NCBI RefSeq assembly: GCF_902833645.1
Contig: NZ_CADFGE010000001.1
Location: 1,364,001-1,428,000 of the forward strand
Reading direction: 5' to 3'
DNA length: 64,000 nucleotides
Source of the DNA: Paraburkholderia fungorum
GTDB taxonomy: Bacteria > Pseudomonadota > Gammaproteobacteria > Burkholderiales > Burkholderiaceae
Shown here: positions 1 through 9,974 of the stretch, piece after piece
How the letters are laid out: each line of letters begins with the position of its first letter
Position numbering within the stretch: the stretch's first letter is position 1
Program-made: the position numbers and the translations under genes
Notes under the pieces: model-generated
The model's input: the letters and a program-made list of their open reading frames with translations, nothing else
What the model was told of the DNA's origin: nothing
Database searches by the model: none

Positions 1-1
1 C

Positions 2-511
2 GAGCTGATCGAACTCGGCGCACGGTTGCAATTGCTGGAAGCTGAAACCAGTCTGTCGCGCGACCGGCTGATCAAGCTTTACAAGGAATTGAAAGGGGTG
101 TCGCCGCCCAAGGGCATGCTGCCCTTTTCGACCGACTGGTTCATGACCTGGCAGCCGAACTTTCACTCGTCGCTGTTCTATAACATTTACCGTTTCATGG
201 CCGGCCACGGCGGCTGTCTGACGATCCAGTCGATCGTGAAGAGCTACCGGCTCTATCTGGAACATGTCCAGATGCACGACGACGAGCCCGTGCTCAGTCT
301 TACGCGCGCCTGGACGCTAGTGCGCTTCTTCGACTCCGGAATGCTGCAAATGACCGCCTGCTGCCGCTGCGGCGGACATTTTGTCGCGCATGCGCACGAT
401 CCGCAGCACGCCTTCGTCTGCGGGCTGTGCCAGCCGCCTTCGCGCGCCGGTAAGACAAAGAAATTCGCCGACGCCCGGGCCCGCGAAAGCCTTGCCGCGC
501 TTGCGGTTTGA
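2..511 (+). CDS. flhC: Flagellar master regulator subunit FlhC (5' end missing)
   Basis: FlhC pairs with FlhD to form the FlhD4C2 activator that switches on class 2 flagellar promoters with sigma-70. The reading frame is open from base 2, so the start lies upstream, where flhD is expected. The conserved core is visible (YKELKGVSPPKGMLPFSTDW), and the C-terminal zinc site shows as two cysteine pairs, CRC in ACCRCGGHF and CGLC in FVCGLC. An internal TTG at 26 could be mistaken for a start, but family-typical residues (ELIELGARLQ) precede it. Boxes resembling its binding sites occur later in the window. The identification is firm; only the length is unknown. Confidence 0.95.
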   Translation, partial: ELIELGARLQLLEAETSLSRDRLIKLYKELKGVSPPKGMLPFSTDWFMTWQPNFHSSLFYNIYRFMAGHGGCLTIQSIVKSYRLYLEHVQMHDDEPVLSLTRAWTLVRFFDSGMLQMTACCRCGGHFVAHAHDPQHAFVCGLCQPPSRAGKTKKFADARARESLAALAV

Positions 512-678
512 CCCACAAAGCGGCATTGGCCTACGGCGCGCAACCCGGTGCACGCGCCGTTATACACGTCCCAACCCCTACCCGGCGGGCTTTCCGGCCG
601 CACTGGCCGGCGCCAGACCCTGACGGGCGGGTTTAACCCTCCTCTGGTTTACACCGGAGTGACGCGCCGCTTTTCCGT

Positions 679-705
679 CAAAGTTTTCTGCTCCGTTGCC
701 GTAAA
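679..705 (+). promoter_or_regulatory. Sigma-28 (FliA) promoter of motAB-che
   Basis: CAAAGTTT, then 11 bases, then GCCGTAAA, compared with the enteric consensus TAAAGTTT-N11-GCCGATAA. It lies 45 bases before the motA GTG. Spacing is exact and 13 of 16 consensus positions match. Class 3 control of the motor and chemotaxis genes is the expected biology; use in this organism is inferred. Confidence 0.8.
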
Positions 706-750
706 CCAGATTAACGACGGTCACCGTCGCTTCTTTGTGAGGGCTCGGCA

Positions 751-1611
751 GTGCTGATTTTCGTGGGAACACTCGTGACGCTATTGTCCGTTTTCGGCGG
801 TTACGCGCTGGAAGGCGGCCATCTCGGCGCGCTGTTGCAGCCTGTCGAAGTGCTGATGATCGTCGGCGCCGGCGTCGGCGCGTTCATTCTCGGCAACGGG
901 ATGAAGACGATCAAGGCGACACTGCGCGTCATTCCGACCCTGTTCAAGGGCGCGAAGTACAACAAGGACGTCTATATGGAGCTGATGGCGCTCCTTTACG
1001 TCCTGCTCGCCAAGGCGCGCAAGGAAGGCACGCTGACGCTGGAAGCCGACATCGACGATCCGGCGAAGAGCCCGATCTTCACGCAGTACCCCAAGATTCT
1101 CGCCGACAAGCACATCATCGAATTCCTGACCGACTACCTGCGCCTGATGGTGGGCGGCAACATGAACGCGTTCGAGATCGAAAGCCTGATGGACGAGGAG
1201 ATCGAGACGCATCACCAGGAAGGCGAAGCCCCGGCGCATGCATTGACCAAGGTTGGCGACGCCATGCCGGCATTCGGTATCGTGGCCGCGGTGATGGGCG
1301 TGGTGCACACCATGGCCTCCGCCGACAAGCCGCCTGCCGTGCTAGGCGAGATGATCGCCCAGGCGCTGGTCGGCACCTTCCTCGGGATTCTGCTTTCGTA
1401 CGGGCTGATCAGCCCGCTCGCGAGCGTCGCCGAGCAGCGCGTGACCGAGTCGACCAAGATGTTCCAGTGCATCAAGGTGACGATTCTTGCCAGCCTGAAT
1501 GGTTACGCGCCGGCGATTGCCGTCGAGTTCGGCCGCAAGGTGCTCTTCTCGACCGAACGCCCGTCGTTCGCCGAACTGGAAGAGCACGTGCGCCGCGTCA
1601 AGGCCAAGTAA
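751..1611 (+). CDS. motA: Flagellar stator protein MotA
   Basis: MotA is the four-helix inner-membrane stator subunit that with MotB conducts protons and pushes on FliG. The 286-residue product has family length. Hydrophobic segments occur at the N-terminus (LIFVGTLVTLLSVFGGYAL and the VEVLMIVGAGVGAFIL stretch) and again in the GIVAAVMGVVHTM and IAQALVGTFLGILLSYGLI stretches, framing a charged cytoplasmic loop. The start is a GTG at 751, preceded by a GAGGG-type ribosome site and by the sigma-28 promoter. motB follows after 21 bases, so the two are co-transcribed. Confidence 0.97.
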   Translation: MLIFVGTLVTLLSVFGGYALEGGHLGALLQPVEVLMIVGAGVGAFILGNGMKTIKATLRVIPTLFKGAKYNKDVYMELMALLYVLLAKARKEGTLTLEADIDDPAKSPIFTQYPKILADKHIIEFLTDYLRLMVGGNMNAFEIESLMDEEIETHHQEGEAPAHALTKVGDAMPAFGIVAAVMGVVHTMASADKPPAVLGEMIAQALVGTFLGILLSYGLISPLASVAEQRVTESTKMFQCIKVTILASLNGYAPAIAVEFGRKVLFSTERPSFAELEEHVRRVKAK

Positions 1612-1632
1612 CGGGCGCCGGGAATCGATTCG

Positions 1633-2640
1633 ATGAGCAAGGACAAAGACCGCGCGATTGTCGTCAAGCGCTCCGCGCCGGCCAAGAAAGGCCATCACGG
1701 CGGTGCGTGGAAGCTCGCGTACGCGGATTTCATGACCGCGATGATGGCGTTCTTCCTGCTGATGTGGCTGCTGAGTTCGGCGTCCACCGTGCAGTTGAAG
1801 GGCATTGCCGATTACTTCAACCAGCCGTTGAAGATCACCTTGTGGGGCGGCGATCGCAGCGCCGAGGACTCGAGCATTCTGAAGGGCGGCGGCCGCGACA
1901 TTTCGACCGACGCCCAAGGCGTGACGCGCGCCACTGACGGCTCGACCGCGCGCGCCGAGCGCACCGCTTCACACAACAACGAAGACTCGGTGAAGCAGTT
2001 GCAAGGCGAGCTGGAGCGCCGCGAACAGGTCCGCCTGCACGATCTGCAGATCAAGCTGATGGCCGCGATCGAAGCGAATCCGGTACTGCGCCAGTTCAAG
2101 CAGCAGATCCGCATCGATTCGACGCTGACCGGCCTGCGCATCGAAATTGTCGACTCGCAGAAGCGGCCAATGTTCGCGACCGCGCGAGACGTCGTTGAAC
2201 CGTATATGCGCGACATCCTGCGCGAAATCGGCCACACGCTGAACGACGTGCCGAACCGCATCATCGTGCAAGGGCACACCGACGCCGCGCAGTACGCCGG
2301 CGGCGAGAAGGGTTACAGCAACTGGGAACTGTCCGCGGACCGCGCCAATGCGTCGCGCCGCGAGCTGATCGCCGGCGGCATGGACGAGGCGAAGGTAATG
2401 CGCGTGCTCGGTCTCGCGTCGACGCAGAACCTGAACAAGGCGGACCCGATGGATCCGGAGAACCGCCGCATCAGCATCATCGTGCTGAACAGGAAGTCGG
2501 AGGAGGCGCTTGACCATGACGACTCCACCACGACTACCTTGTCGGACGACGCGGCCGGCTCCAAGCCGCTGCTGCAAAAGCTTGCGCAACCGGTGACGGT
2601 TGCACCGAAGGCGCCGGCGGTAGTGCCGGCGGCCCAGTAA
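1633..2640 (+). CDS. motB: Flagellar motor protein MotB
   Basis: MotB anchors the stator to peptidoglycan and carries the proton-binding aspartate. Asp32 is present in the single membrane helix (YADFMTAMMAFFLLMWLLSS), matching the enteric residue number. After a variable linker comes an OmpA-like peptidoglycan-binding domain at about residues 150-285, with the signature IIVQGHTDAAQY and a downstream NRRISIIVL. A basic N-terminus (KDRAIVVKR) precedes the helix. The 335-residue length is normal for beta-proteobacteria; the last 50 residues are an Ala/Pro-rich tail of no obvious function. Confidence 0.97.
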   Translation: MSKDKDRAIVVKRSAPAKKGHHGGAWKLAYADFMTAMMAFFLLMWLLSSASTVQLKGIADYFNQPLKITLWGGDRSAEDSSILKGGGRDISTDAQGVTRATDGSTARAERTASHNNEDSVKQLQGELERREQVRLHDLQIKLMAAIEANPVLRQFKQQIRIDSTLTGLRIEIVDSQKRPMFATARDVVEPYMRDILREIGHTLNDVPNRIIVQGHTDAAQYAGGEKGYSNWELSADRANASRRELIAGGMDEAKVMRVLGLASTQNLNKADPMDPENRRISIIVLNRKSEEALDHDDSTTTTLSDDAAGSKPLLQKLAQPVTVAPKAPAVVPAAQ

Positions 2641-2724
2641 CAGACAACGATCGCGAGGTCGGCTCCGGCGCCCATGTGGCGCGGACCGGCCGGCGATCCA
2701 TAGCGTAAGTGCAGCGAGGTTTTC

Positions 2725-3102
2725 ATGATCAGGCACATTCTGGCAATCGACGATTCGGCATCGATGCGGCAAATCCTTGCCGCAACGCTGACGACGGCCG
2801 GTTATGAGGTGACGCTCGCGGCGGACGGCAATGAAGGGCTCGAAAACGCGCTCGCCATGCCGTTCGACCTCGTGCTGACCGACCAGCATATGCCGGGCAA
2901 GACCGGCCTCGATCTGATCACGGAACTGCGTGGCAACCCGGCCTATGAGGCGACCCCCATCCTCGTCCTCACGACGGAATCGGGCGAACCCTTCAAGGCG
3001 GCGGCGCGGGCCGCGGGGGCGACCGGCTGGATCGAAAAGCCGCTCGACCCCGACATGCTGACCGAACTGGTGGCGGCGTTAGCCGAACCGGGCGAGGCGT
3101 GA
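2725..3102 (+). CDS. CheY-like single-domain response regulator (first of two)
   Basis: A stand-alone receiver domain of 125 residues. The acidic pair is in LAIDDSAS, the phosphoacceptor is Asp53 in VLTDQHMPGKTG, the conserved Ser/Thr region is LVLTTES, and the lysine is in WIEKPLDP. It sits between motB and cheA, while a second CheY lies beside cheZ. Genes in this position are usually named cheY1 or tsr-linked cheY. Whether it binds FliM, acts as a phosphate sink for CheA, or does something else cannot be told from sequence. Confidence 0.9.
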   Translation: MIRHILAIDDSASMRQILAATLTTAGYEVTLAADGNEGLENALAMPFDLVLTDQHMPGKTGLDLITELRGNPAYEATPILVLTTESGEPFKAAARAAGATGWIEKPLDPDMLTELVAALAEPGEA

Positions 3103-3203
3103 GCACCCCATAAGCACAACCTTTAGACAAGTTATAGAAGCTCTCGACGCAGCGGCGCGCAAGCAGCCCAAGCGTAGACAGGAACTCTCGCGGTGACCCA
3201 GGC

Positions 3204-5507
3204 ATGACACTCGACATCACTCAGTTCTATCAGACCTTCTTCGACGAAGCGGACGAACTGCTCGCGCAGATGGAGCAGTTGCTGCTCAATCTGGATATCG
3301 CCCACCCGGACCCCGAAGACCTCGCGGCGATTTTCCGCGCGGCGCACTCGATCAAGGGCGGCGCGGCGACGTTCGGCTTTACCGCGCTGACCGAAACGAC
3401 CCACATTCTGGAATCGCTGCTCGACCGCGCGCGCAATAACGAACTCGTGCTGCGCAAGGACATGATCGACACGTTCCTCGAAACCAAGGATGTGTTGTCA
3501 GGCCAGCTCGCCGACTATCGCGCGAGTGCCGAGCCGGATGCGGCGGTCGCCAAGGCGATCTGCGCGAAGCTCGAACGCCTGAATACGGAAAGCCGCTTCG
3601 ACGCCGAACCGGTGCCGATGCCGACCGCGACGCCGGCACCGATCCCGCCGGCTGCAACCGCCACGCCGCTCGGCGCGGCGTCAGCGGGTCAGGGCGGGAC
3701 CCCGCCCGAGCACGTCGTCGAACAGGCGGTGCAGGCGGCGGGCGAATGGACTGACGGCGAACCGGCACAGACCGGGCAAGCCGCGGGCGCGGGTGGCGAC
3801 ACCGGCCCACACCTGAAAATTACGCTACGGGGCGTAGGCGAGAAGGACCAGGAACTGCTGGCCGAAGAGCTCGGCAACCTGGGTGACATTGTCGGACGGG
3901 TCAAGAGCGGCGGCGATCTTACGCTGTGGCTCCAGACCGATGTGACCGCCGACGACATTACCGCCGTGTGCTGTTTCGTGATCGACGAAAGTCAGATCCT
4001 GATCGGCCGCGGCACCGCGCCGGCGGACGGCACGCAGCAAGGCGAACCTGGAACGCCCGACGCTGCCGAGTCGACCCCGACGCCAGCAGCACAGGCGGCA
4101 CAGGCAGTAGAGGTGGAACGCGCAGCATCGTCGGCACCGGTGGCCCCCACCGCTGCGCCCGCCCAAGCCGCCACACATGGACTGTTCGATACCGCAAGCG
4201 CGCCGGCGGCCACGCCGGCGCCCGTCGCGGCTGCACCCGCGGCGCCGGCGGCAAGCGCGGCAGCACCCGCCGAGCAGGACCGCAAAGCGGGGCGCCCGGC
4301 TGCGGCGGCCGGCGGCGCGGAAGGCAGCTCGATTCGCGTGGGCGTCGAGAAGGTCGATCAGTTGATCAACCTGGTCGGCGAACTGGTGATCACCCAGGCG
4401 ATGTTGGCCGAGACCACCAGCACGTTCGATCCGGCCTTGCACGACCGGCTCTTCAACGGCATGGCGCAGCTCGAGCGCAACGCGCGCGATCTGCAGGAAG
4501 CCGTGATGTCGATCCGCATGATGCCGATGGATTACGTGTTCAGCCGCTTCCCGCGCCTGGTGCGCGATCTGGCGGCGAAACTCGGCAAGGAAGTGGAACT
4601 CGTCACCTTCGGTCAGGCGACCGAACTCGACAAGAGCCTCATTGAACGGATCATCGATCCGTTGACTCACCTCGTGCGCAACAGTCTCGACCACGGCATC
4701 GAAACCGTGGAAGCGCGGCGCGCGGCGGGTAAGGATGCGACCGGCCAGCTGGTGCTGTCGGCGGCTCACCATGGCGGCAACATCGTCATCGAAGTGAGCG
4801 ACGACGGTGCCGGCCTGCGCCGCGACAAGATTCTCGCGAAGGCGGCGAAGCAAGGCATGCAGGTCAGCGAAAGCATGACCGACGAAGAAGTCTGGAACCT
4901 GATTTTCCTGCCGGGCTTCTCGACGGCGGAGCAGGTCACGGACGTCTCCGGCCGCGGCGTCGGCATGGACGTGGTGAAGCGCAACATCCAGTCGATGGGT
5001 GGGCACGTTGAAATCACCTCGCATGCCGGCAAGGGCAGCACGACGCGCATCGTCTTGCCGCTCACGCTGGCGATTCTCGACGGCATGTCGGTGAAGGTCG
5101 GCAACGAGATTTTCATCTTGCCGCTGAACTTCGTGATGGAGTCGTTGCAGCCGCGAGCCGAGGACATCTACACGGTGGCCAACGGCGAGCGCGTGGTGCG
5201 CGTGCGCGGCGAATATCTGCCGCTCGTCGCGCTGCACGAAGTATTCACGGTCGAAGACGCCAAGCAGGAGCCGACCCAGGGCATCGTCACCATCATGCAA
5301 ACCGAGGGGCGCCGCTTCGCGATGCTGATCGACGAACTGGTGGGGCAGCAGCAGGTGGTCGTAAAGAATCTGGAAACCAATTACCGCAAGGTGCACGGCA
5401 TTTCCGCCGCAACCATTCTCGGCGACGGCAGTGTCGCGCTGATCGTGGACGTGGCGGCGCTGAACCGCGAAACGCGCCATGCACACGGCGCGATGAGCCT
5501 CGCATGA
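3204..5507 (+). CDS. cheA: Chemotaxis histidine kinase CheA
   Basis: CheA is the receptor-coupled kinase that phosphorylates CheY and CheB. The 767-residue protein shows all five parts: the HPt P1 domain with His48 in AAHSIKGGAATFGF; a P2-like regulator-binding domain at about 200-270; then P3 dimerization, P4 ATPase (N box HLVRNSLDHGIE, G1 VSDDGAGL, G2 VSGRGVGMDVV) and a C-terminal CheW-like P5. Two long Ala/Pro/Thr-rich linkers (about 130-195 and 275-370) flank P2 and make the protein longer than the enteric one (654 residues). The ATG at 3204 has only a weak ribosome site (AGG close to the start). Confidence 0.97.
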   Translation: MTLDITQFYQTFFDEADELLAQMEQLLLNLDIAHPDPEDLAAIFRAAHSIKGGAATFGFTALTETTHILESLLDRARNNELVLRKDMIDTFLETKDVLSGQLADYRASAEPDAAVAKAICAKLERLNTESRFDAEPVPMPTATPAPIPPAATATPLGAASAGQGGTPPEHVVEQAVQAAGEWTDGEPAQTGQAAGAGGDTGPHLKITLRGVGEKDQELLAEELGNLGDIVGRVKSGGDLTLWLQTDVTADDITAVCCFVIDESQILIGRGTAPADGTQQGEPGTPDAAESTPTPAAQAAQAVEVERAASSAPVAPTAAPAQAATHGLFDTASAPAATPAPVAAAPAAPAASAAAPAEQDRKAGRPAAAAGGAEGSSIRVGVEKVDQLINLVGELVITQAMLAETTSTFDPALHDRLFNGMAQLERNARDLQEAVMSIRMMPMDYVFSRFPRLVRDLAAKLGKEVELVTFGQATELDKSLIERIIDPLTHLVRNSLDHGIETVEARRAAGKDATGQLVLSAAHHGGNIVIEVSDDGAGLRRDKILAKAAKQGMQVSESMTDEEVWNLIFLPGFSTAEQVTDVSGRGVGMDVVKRNIQSMGGHVEITSHAGKGSTTRIVLPLTLAILDGMSVKVGNEIFILPLNFVMESLQPRAEDIYTVANGERVVRVRGEYLPLVALHEVFTVEDAKQEPTQGIVTIMQTEGRRFAMLIDELVGQQQVVVKNLETNYRKVHGISAATILGDGSVALIVDVAALNRETRHAHGAMSLA

Positions 5508-5558
5508 CACTCGTCGAATTCACTCAACTTATTTCATCCCAACCGTTTGGGGGCTAAC

Positions 5559-6089
5559 GTGGCAGAAGTCCAATCCATCAATTCGAGCGTCGCGAACGCG
5601 ACGAATGGTCGCCGCGACGCGCAGCAGGCAGACGCCGGCGGTCAGGAATTCCTCGTCTTCACGCTCGGCGCCGAAGAGTACGGCATCGACATTCTGAAGG
5701 TGCAGGAAATCCGCGGCTACGACAACGTGACGCGGATCGCCAATGCGCCTGAGTTCATCAAAGGCGTGATCAATCTGCGCGGCATCATCGTGCCGATCGT
5801 GGACATGCGCATCAAGTTCCATCTGGGCCGCGTCGAATACGACCATCAGACGGTGGTGATCATCCTGAACGTCGCGCATCGCGTGGTCGGGATGGTGGTG
5901 GACGGCGTGTCGGACGTGCTGACGCTCGCCACCGACCAGATCATGCCGGCGCCGGAATTCGGCGCGACGCTGACGACCGAATACCTCACGGGTCTGGGCA
6001 CGGTGGACGGCCGCATGCTGATCCTGATGGACATCGAGAAGCTAATGACCAGCCGCGAAATGGCGCTGATCGAAACGCTCGGCGCGTGA
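5559..6089 (+). CDS. cheW: Chemotaxis coupling protein CheW
   Basis: CheW bridges chemoreceptors and CheA in the signalling array. The SH3-like fold signature is clear: [21 protein letters not shown], then [14 protein letters not shown] and the C-terminal [17 protein letters not shown] start it at the GTG at 5559 ([10 protein letters not shown]), which has a GGGGG ribosome site just upstream, giving 176 residues. It lies 51 bases after cheA and directly before the receptor gene, so it is part of the same transcript. Confidence 0.96.
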   Translation: MAEVQSINSSVANATNGRRDAQQADAGGQEFLVFTLGAEEYGIDILKVQEIRGYDNVTRIANAPEFIKGVINLRGIIVPIVDMRIKFHLGRVEYDHQTVVIILNVAHRVVGMVVDGVSDVLTLATDQIMPAPEFGATLTTEYLTGLGTVDGRMLILMDIEKLMTSREMALIETLGA

Positions 6090-6138
6090 ACGGCAGTATG
6101 TGCCGGGACGAAAGAAAGATCGAACAGGGAGCATCAAG

Positions 6139-8022
6139 ATGCTGAGCAGGTGGTCGATTCGCACATCGCTGACGATGATGGGGATCATTCTGGTTGCGCT
6201 GACGGTAGTGGTCGGCGCGCTGGGTCTAACCGCGTTGAACGACGCGAGCCGGTCGCTCGACCGTATCGCGCGCGGCGACCTAGTCGCCATTCACGCGCTC
6301 GACGATGCGTCGTCGTACCTGTTGCGCTCGCGCGTCTCGCTCGACCGCTTCAATGCGTTGAGCGCGGCCGGCGACACCGAACAGGCGAAGAAGGTCCTCG
6401 ATCGCGCGCAGGAACTGTACGGCATGGGCAACCAGCGCTGGCAGGTCTATCTCGACACGCAAAAGAACGGCGTGAGCCAGGCGCAACTGGACGAACTGCT
6501 GGCGCGCCGCACCTCCCTGATGCGCGACGGCATGGAGCCTGAATTCGCCGCATTGCGGGCGAACGATCTGGCCGCCTACCACGCCATTGCCGATACGAAG
6601 ATCAGCCCGTGGTTCGTTTCGTACGACAACGCGGCGTCCGCGGTCGTCAAGGCGCTTCAGCAGCATGCAGTGGATCAGCAGTCGAGCGCGCAATCGGACA
6701 TTTCGCTGATGACCACGCTGATCATCGGCGTCACCGTGCTCGCGTTGCTGTTGGTGGTCGGCATCCGCTTCGCCCTGCGCGGCCTGATCGTGCAACCGTT
6801 GAACGACGCGACCGCGTGCTTCGAGCGGATGGCCTCGGGCGATCTGTCCGAGACCATCGAAGTATTCAGCCGTAACGAAATCGGCCGCCTGTTCTCCGGC
6901 ATCAAGCGGATGCAGGAAAGCCTCGCCGCGATGGTGAAGTCGGTTCACAGCAGCACCGAATCGATCGATACCGGCGCGCGCGAAATCGCGATGGGCAATA
7001 CCGATCTGTCGCAACGCACCGAACAACAGGCCGCCTCGTTGCAGGAAACCGCGTCGAGCATGGAGCAACTGACCGGCACCGTGCGGCAGAACGCCGAAAA
7101 CGCGCGTCAGGCGAGTCAACTGGCGGTCAGCGCGTCCGATATCGCGACCCGCGGCGGCGACGTGGTGAGCCAGGTCGTCACGACGATGCAGGACATCGCG
7201 ACCAGCTCGAACAAGGTCGTTGACATCATCGGCGTGATCGAAGGGATTGCGTTCCAGACCAATATTCTCGCGCTGAACGCGGCGGTCGAAGCTGCCCGGG
7301 CAGGCGAGCAGGGCCGCGGTTTCGCGGTGGTCGCAGGCGAAGTGCGCAGCCTCGCGCAGCGCAGCGCCAGCGCCGCGAAGGAAATCAAGGAGCTGATCGG
7401 CGACTCCGTCGACAAGGTGCAAAGCGGCTCCACGCTGGTTGGCCGCGCGGGCACCACGATGGACGAGATCGTGCAGGCGGTGCGGCGCGTGACCGACATC
7501 ATGGGCGAAATCAGCGCGGCTTCCGAAGAGCAATCGGGCGGCATCGAACAGGTCAACCGCGCGGTCGTGCAGATGGACGAGGTGACGCAGCAGAACGCCG
7601 CGCTGGTCGAACAGGCTGCGGCTGCGGCGGCCTCGCTCGAAGAGCAGACGCGTCAATTGCAAGCGGTGGTGAACGGCTGGAAGGTGGGCGGCGAGGCGCG
7701 CGGCAGTGCAGCGACGCGTGCCCCGGCTGCGGCACGCCCGAGCGCCGGCAAGAGCGGCGGCCAGTACGTGCAGTCGGCAAAGGCGCCGCCGCCGGCGTCC
7801 ACTCATGCCGCGGCACACCCGGCAGCAGGCAAGACGGCAAAGACAGCAACTGCGGCAACCCCGGCAGCAGCACCGGCCTCGGCCACTCAGGGTGCCGACA
7901 CCACACGTGTCGAACCGGCTCTCAAACCGAAGACGGCCCGCGCCGCCTCCGACTCCGCAGCACGCCCGGCCGCCGCAGGCGCCGCGACGGCGGGATCGGA
8001 CGCGGACTGGGAAACGTTCTAG
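6139..8022 (+). CDS. Methyl-accepting chemotaxis protein (Tar/Tsr type)
   Basis: A transmembrane chemoreceptor. It has a first membrane helix at about residues 10-33, a periplasmic four-helix-bundle sensor, a second helix near 190-215, a HAMP domain, and a long signalling coiled coil with the hairpin tip [20 protein letters not shown]. An Ala/Pro-rich flexible linker then leads to the C-terminal pentapeptide DWETF. That tether (NWETF in enteric Tar/Tsr) recruits CheR and CheB, so this is a major receptor that can assist adaptation of others. The start is the ATG at 6139, behind a GGGAG site. Ligand is not predictable. Confidence 0.95.
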   Translation: MLSRWSIRTSLTMMGIILVALTVVVGALGLTALNDASRSLDRIARGDLVAIHALDDASSYLLRSRVSLDRFNALSAAGDTEQAKKVLDRAQELYGMGNQRWQVYLDTQKNGVSQAQLDELLARRTSLMRDGMEPEFAALRANDLAAYHAIADTKISPWFVSYDNAASAVVKALQQHAVDQQSSAQSDISLMTTLIIGVTVLALLLVVGIRFALRGLIVQPLNDATACFERMASGDLSETIEVFSRNEIGRLFSGIKRMQESLAAMVKSVHSSTESIDTGAREIAMGNTDLSQRTEQQAASLQETASSMEQLTGTVRQNAENARQASQLAVSASDIATRGGDVVSQVVTTMQDIATSSNKVVDIIGVIEGIAFQTNILALNAAVEAARAGEQGRGFAVVAGEVRSLAQRSASAAKEIKELIGDSVDKVQSGSTLVGRAGTTMDEIVQAVRRVTDIMGEISAASEEQSGGIEQVNRAVVQMDEVTQQNAALVEQAAAAAASLEEQTRQLQAVVNGWKVGGEARGSAATRAPAAARPSAGKSGGQYVQSAKAPPPASTHAAAHPAAGKTAKTATAATPAAAPASATQGADTTRVEPALKPKTARAASDSAARPAAAGAATAGSDADWETF

Positions 8023-8226
8023 GAAGTGGCACAAAGACATGCGGTCATTCGACATCTCGCTCCCTGAGGGGCGAATCATCGAAGCACGCTCACAAAGCGT
8101 GTCGCGGGCCGACTGCGTGTTTGCAGAACTCGCGGGCGGGCGCGACCCCGCGAACTCAATCCCTTTCGCCAGAAGCAATCCTTTTGACGAAAAGCGGGAT
8201 GGCTCGTATTGCAGGCGGAAACTCTC

Positions 8227-9207
8227 ATGACGGCAACGCGCGCACAACAATCTCCGCGAGCGGCAGCTCCACAAGCGGCACGTGCCGACCGGGCTGAACC
8301 GCTTAGATCCGGCGAGCAAGGACGGGATTTCGAATTCACGTCGGCGGATTTCGCTCGTATTCGCGATCTGATTCATCACAGCGCGGGTATTTCGCTGTCG
8401 GATCACAAGCGCGACATGGCGTACAGCCGGCTGGCGCGGCGGCTGCGCGCCCGTGGCCTCGAGACTTTCAAGCAGTACCTGGATCTGCTCGAAGCGGAAA
8501 ACGACCCGGCCGAGTGGGAGGCGTTCACCAATGCGCTGACCACCAACCTGACCGCATTCTTCCGCGAAGCCCATCATTTCCCGATCCTCGCCGAATTCGT
8601 GCCGCGCCGCCCGCAACCGGTTTCGGTGTGGTGCTCGGCGGCCTCGACCGGGGAGGAGCCGTATTCGATCGCGATGACGCTGATCGAAGCGCTCGGCGAT
8701 AGCGGCGCGCGCCAGGCCACCGTGCTCGCGACCGACATCGACACGCAGGTGCTTGCGAAAGCCGAAGCCGGCATGTATCAGTTCGACCAGGTGAAGCACC
8801 TGTCGCCCGAGCGGCTCAAGCGCTTCTTCCTGAAAGGCACGGGAGCGCACGCGGGCCTCGTCAAGGTGCGTCCGGAAGTGCGCGCGATGGTGCGCTTCGA
8901 ACAACTGAATCTGACTGACCGCGATTACCAGTTGCGCTCGCAGTTCGACGCGATTTTCTGCCGCAACGTGATGATCTATTTCGACAAGCCGACCCAGGCG
9001 CAGGTGCTTGCGCGCTTCGAGCCGCTGATGAAGTCCGGTGGTCTGCTGTTTGCCGGCCACTCGGAAAACTTCACCTATGTGACGCAGGCGTTCAAGCTGC
9101 GCGGCCAGACCGTCTACGAACTGACGCGCGACGCAGGCGCGGCACGCACGCCCGCGCGTGCCGCGAGCCATGCGGCTGGCGCAACGACAAGCGGGGTGAC
9201 CGCATGA
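8227..9207 (+). CDS. cheR: Chemotaxis protein methyltransferase CheR
   Basis: CheR transfers methyl groups from S-adenosylmethionine to receptor glutamates. The helical N-terminal domain ([20 protein letters not shown], with [14 protein letters not shown]) precedes the SAM-binding domain ([17 protein letters not shown], then [14 protein letters not shown]). The ATG at 8227 is preferred over an upstream TTG at 8209, having AGGCGG before it; this gives 326 residues. The stop overlaps the cheD start by four bases (ATGA). Its product is the S-adenosylhomocysteine that the riboswitch at the far right edge senses; that link is only biochemical. Confidence 0.96.
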   Translation: MTATRAQQSPRAAAPQAARADRAEPLRSGEQGRDFEFTSADFARIRDLIHHSAGISLSDHKRDMAYSRLARRLRARGLETFKQYLDLLEAENDPAEWEAFTNALTTNLTAFFREAHHFPILAEFVPRRPQPVSVWCSAASTGEEPYSIAMTLIEALGDSGARQATVLATDIDTQVLAKAEAGMYQFDQVKHLSPERLKRFFLKGTGAHAGLVKVRPEVRAMVRFEQLNLTDRDYQLRSQFDAIFCRNVMIYFDKPTQAQVLARFEPLMKSGGLLFAGHSENFTYVTQAFKLRGQTVYELTRDAGAARTPARAASHAAGATTSGVTA

Positions 9208-9974
9208 GCAGCACCCTGCCGATCGCCTCCAATCTGTACTTCGACAACCACTTCCAGCGCCCCGGCGTGAAGTTGTTGCCGAACGAGTTTTACACGACGG
9301 GCGAAGACATGGTGCTCGTCACCGTGCTGGGCTCGTGCGTCGCGGCCTGCATTCAGGACCGCACGGCCGGCATTGGCGGCATGAATCACTTCATGCTGCC
9401 CGACGACGGCGCGGATGCCGGCCAGCCCGCGTCGGATTCGATGCGCTACGGCGCGTACGCCATGGAAGTGCTGATCAACGAACTGATCAAGGCCGGCGGC
9501 CGGCGCGAGCGTTTCGAAGCCAAGGTGTTCGGCGGCGGCGCGGTGCTGGCCGGCATGACCACGATGAACATCGGCGATCGCAATTCGGAATTCGTGCGCC
9601 GCTATCTGGCGCTCGAAAAGATCCGCATCGTCGCCGAGGATTTGCAGGGCAATCACCCGCGCAAGGTCGCGTTCATGCCGCGCACCGGCCAGGTGATGGT
9701 GAAGAAATTGCGCTTGCAGCAGGAAGCAGGCGTGGCCGAGCGCGAACAGGCGCTCGTGCGGCAAAGCGCCGAAGCGCGTGCCGAGCGGCTCGCGGCAGCA
9801 CGCAAACGGGTCGAGTTGTTCTCGACGCCGGCTGCCACGCGGCCCAGGGTCGAGCTGTTCGGCACAACGGCAGGCGGTGCGGGCGCGGGCAGCCCGAAGC
9901 CGCGTGTCGAGCTGTTCGGCGGCGGCTCGCGCCCGATTAACTCAAACAACGCCAGAACTACAGAGGAGGCGTGA
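9204..9974 (+). CDS. cheD: Receptor glutamine deamidase CheD with a repeated C-terminal tail
   Basis: CheD deamidates receptor glutamines to methylatable glutamates. The catalytic pair is Cys45 in [10 protein letters not shown] and His62 in GGMNHFMLP. The family core ends near residue 175. The 256-residue protein continues into a charged helix (about 175-200) and a tail with three copies of RVELF, at residues 202, 215 and 234. That tail is not part of the usual CheD fold and I do not know its role. It overlaps cheR upstream and cheB downstream by four bases each, so all three are translationally coupled. Confidence 0.95.
   Translation: MSSTLPIASNLYFDNHFQRPGVKLLPNEFYTTGEDMVLVTVLGSCVAACIQDRTAGIGGMNHFMLPDDGADAGQPASDSMRYGAYAMEVLINELIKAGGRRERFEAKVFGGGAVLAGMTTMNIGDRNSEFVRRYLALEKIRIVAEDLQGNHPRKVAFMPRTGQVMVKKLRLQQEAGVAEREQALVRQSAEARAERLAAARKRVELFSTPAATRPRVELFGTTAGGAGAGSPKPRVELFGGGSRPINSNNARTTEEA

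Noticed and set aside
3825..5510. A 561-codon open frame on the minus strand opposite cheA
   Set aside because: Composition is typical of an antisense shadow in GC-rich DNA (His/Arg-rich), with no ribosome site or domain. cheA on the other strand is certain.
6280..9171. A 963-codon minus-strand frame spanning mcp and cheR
   Set aside because: It is an antisense shadow of two well-supported genes; codon bias explains the lack of stops.
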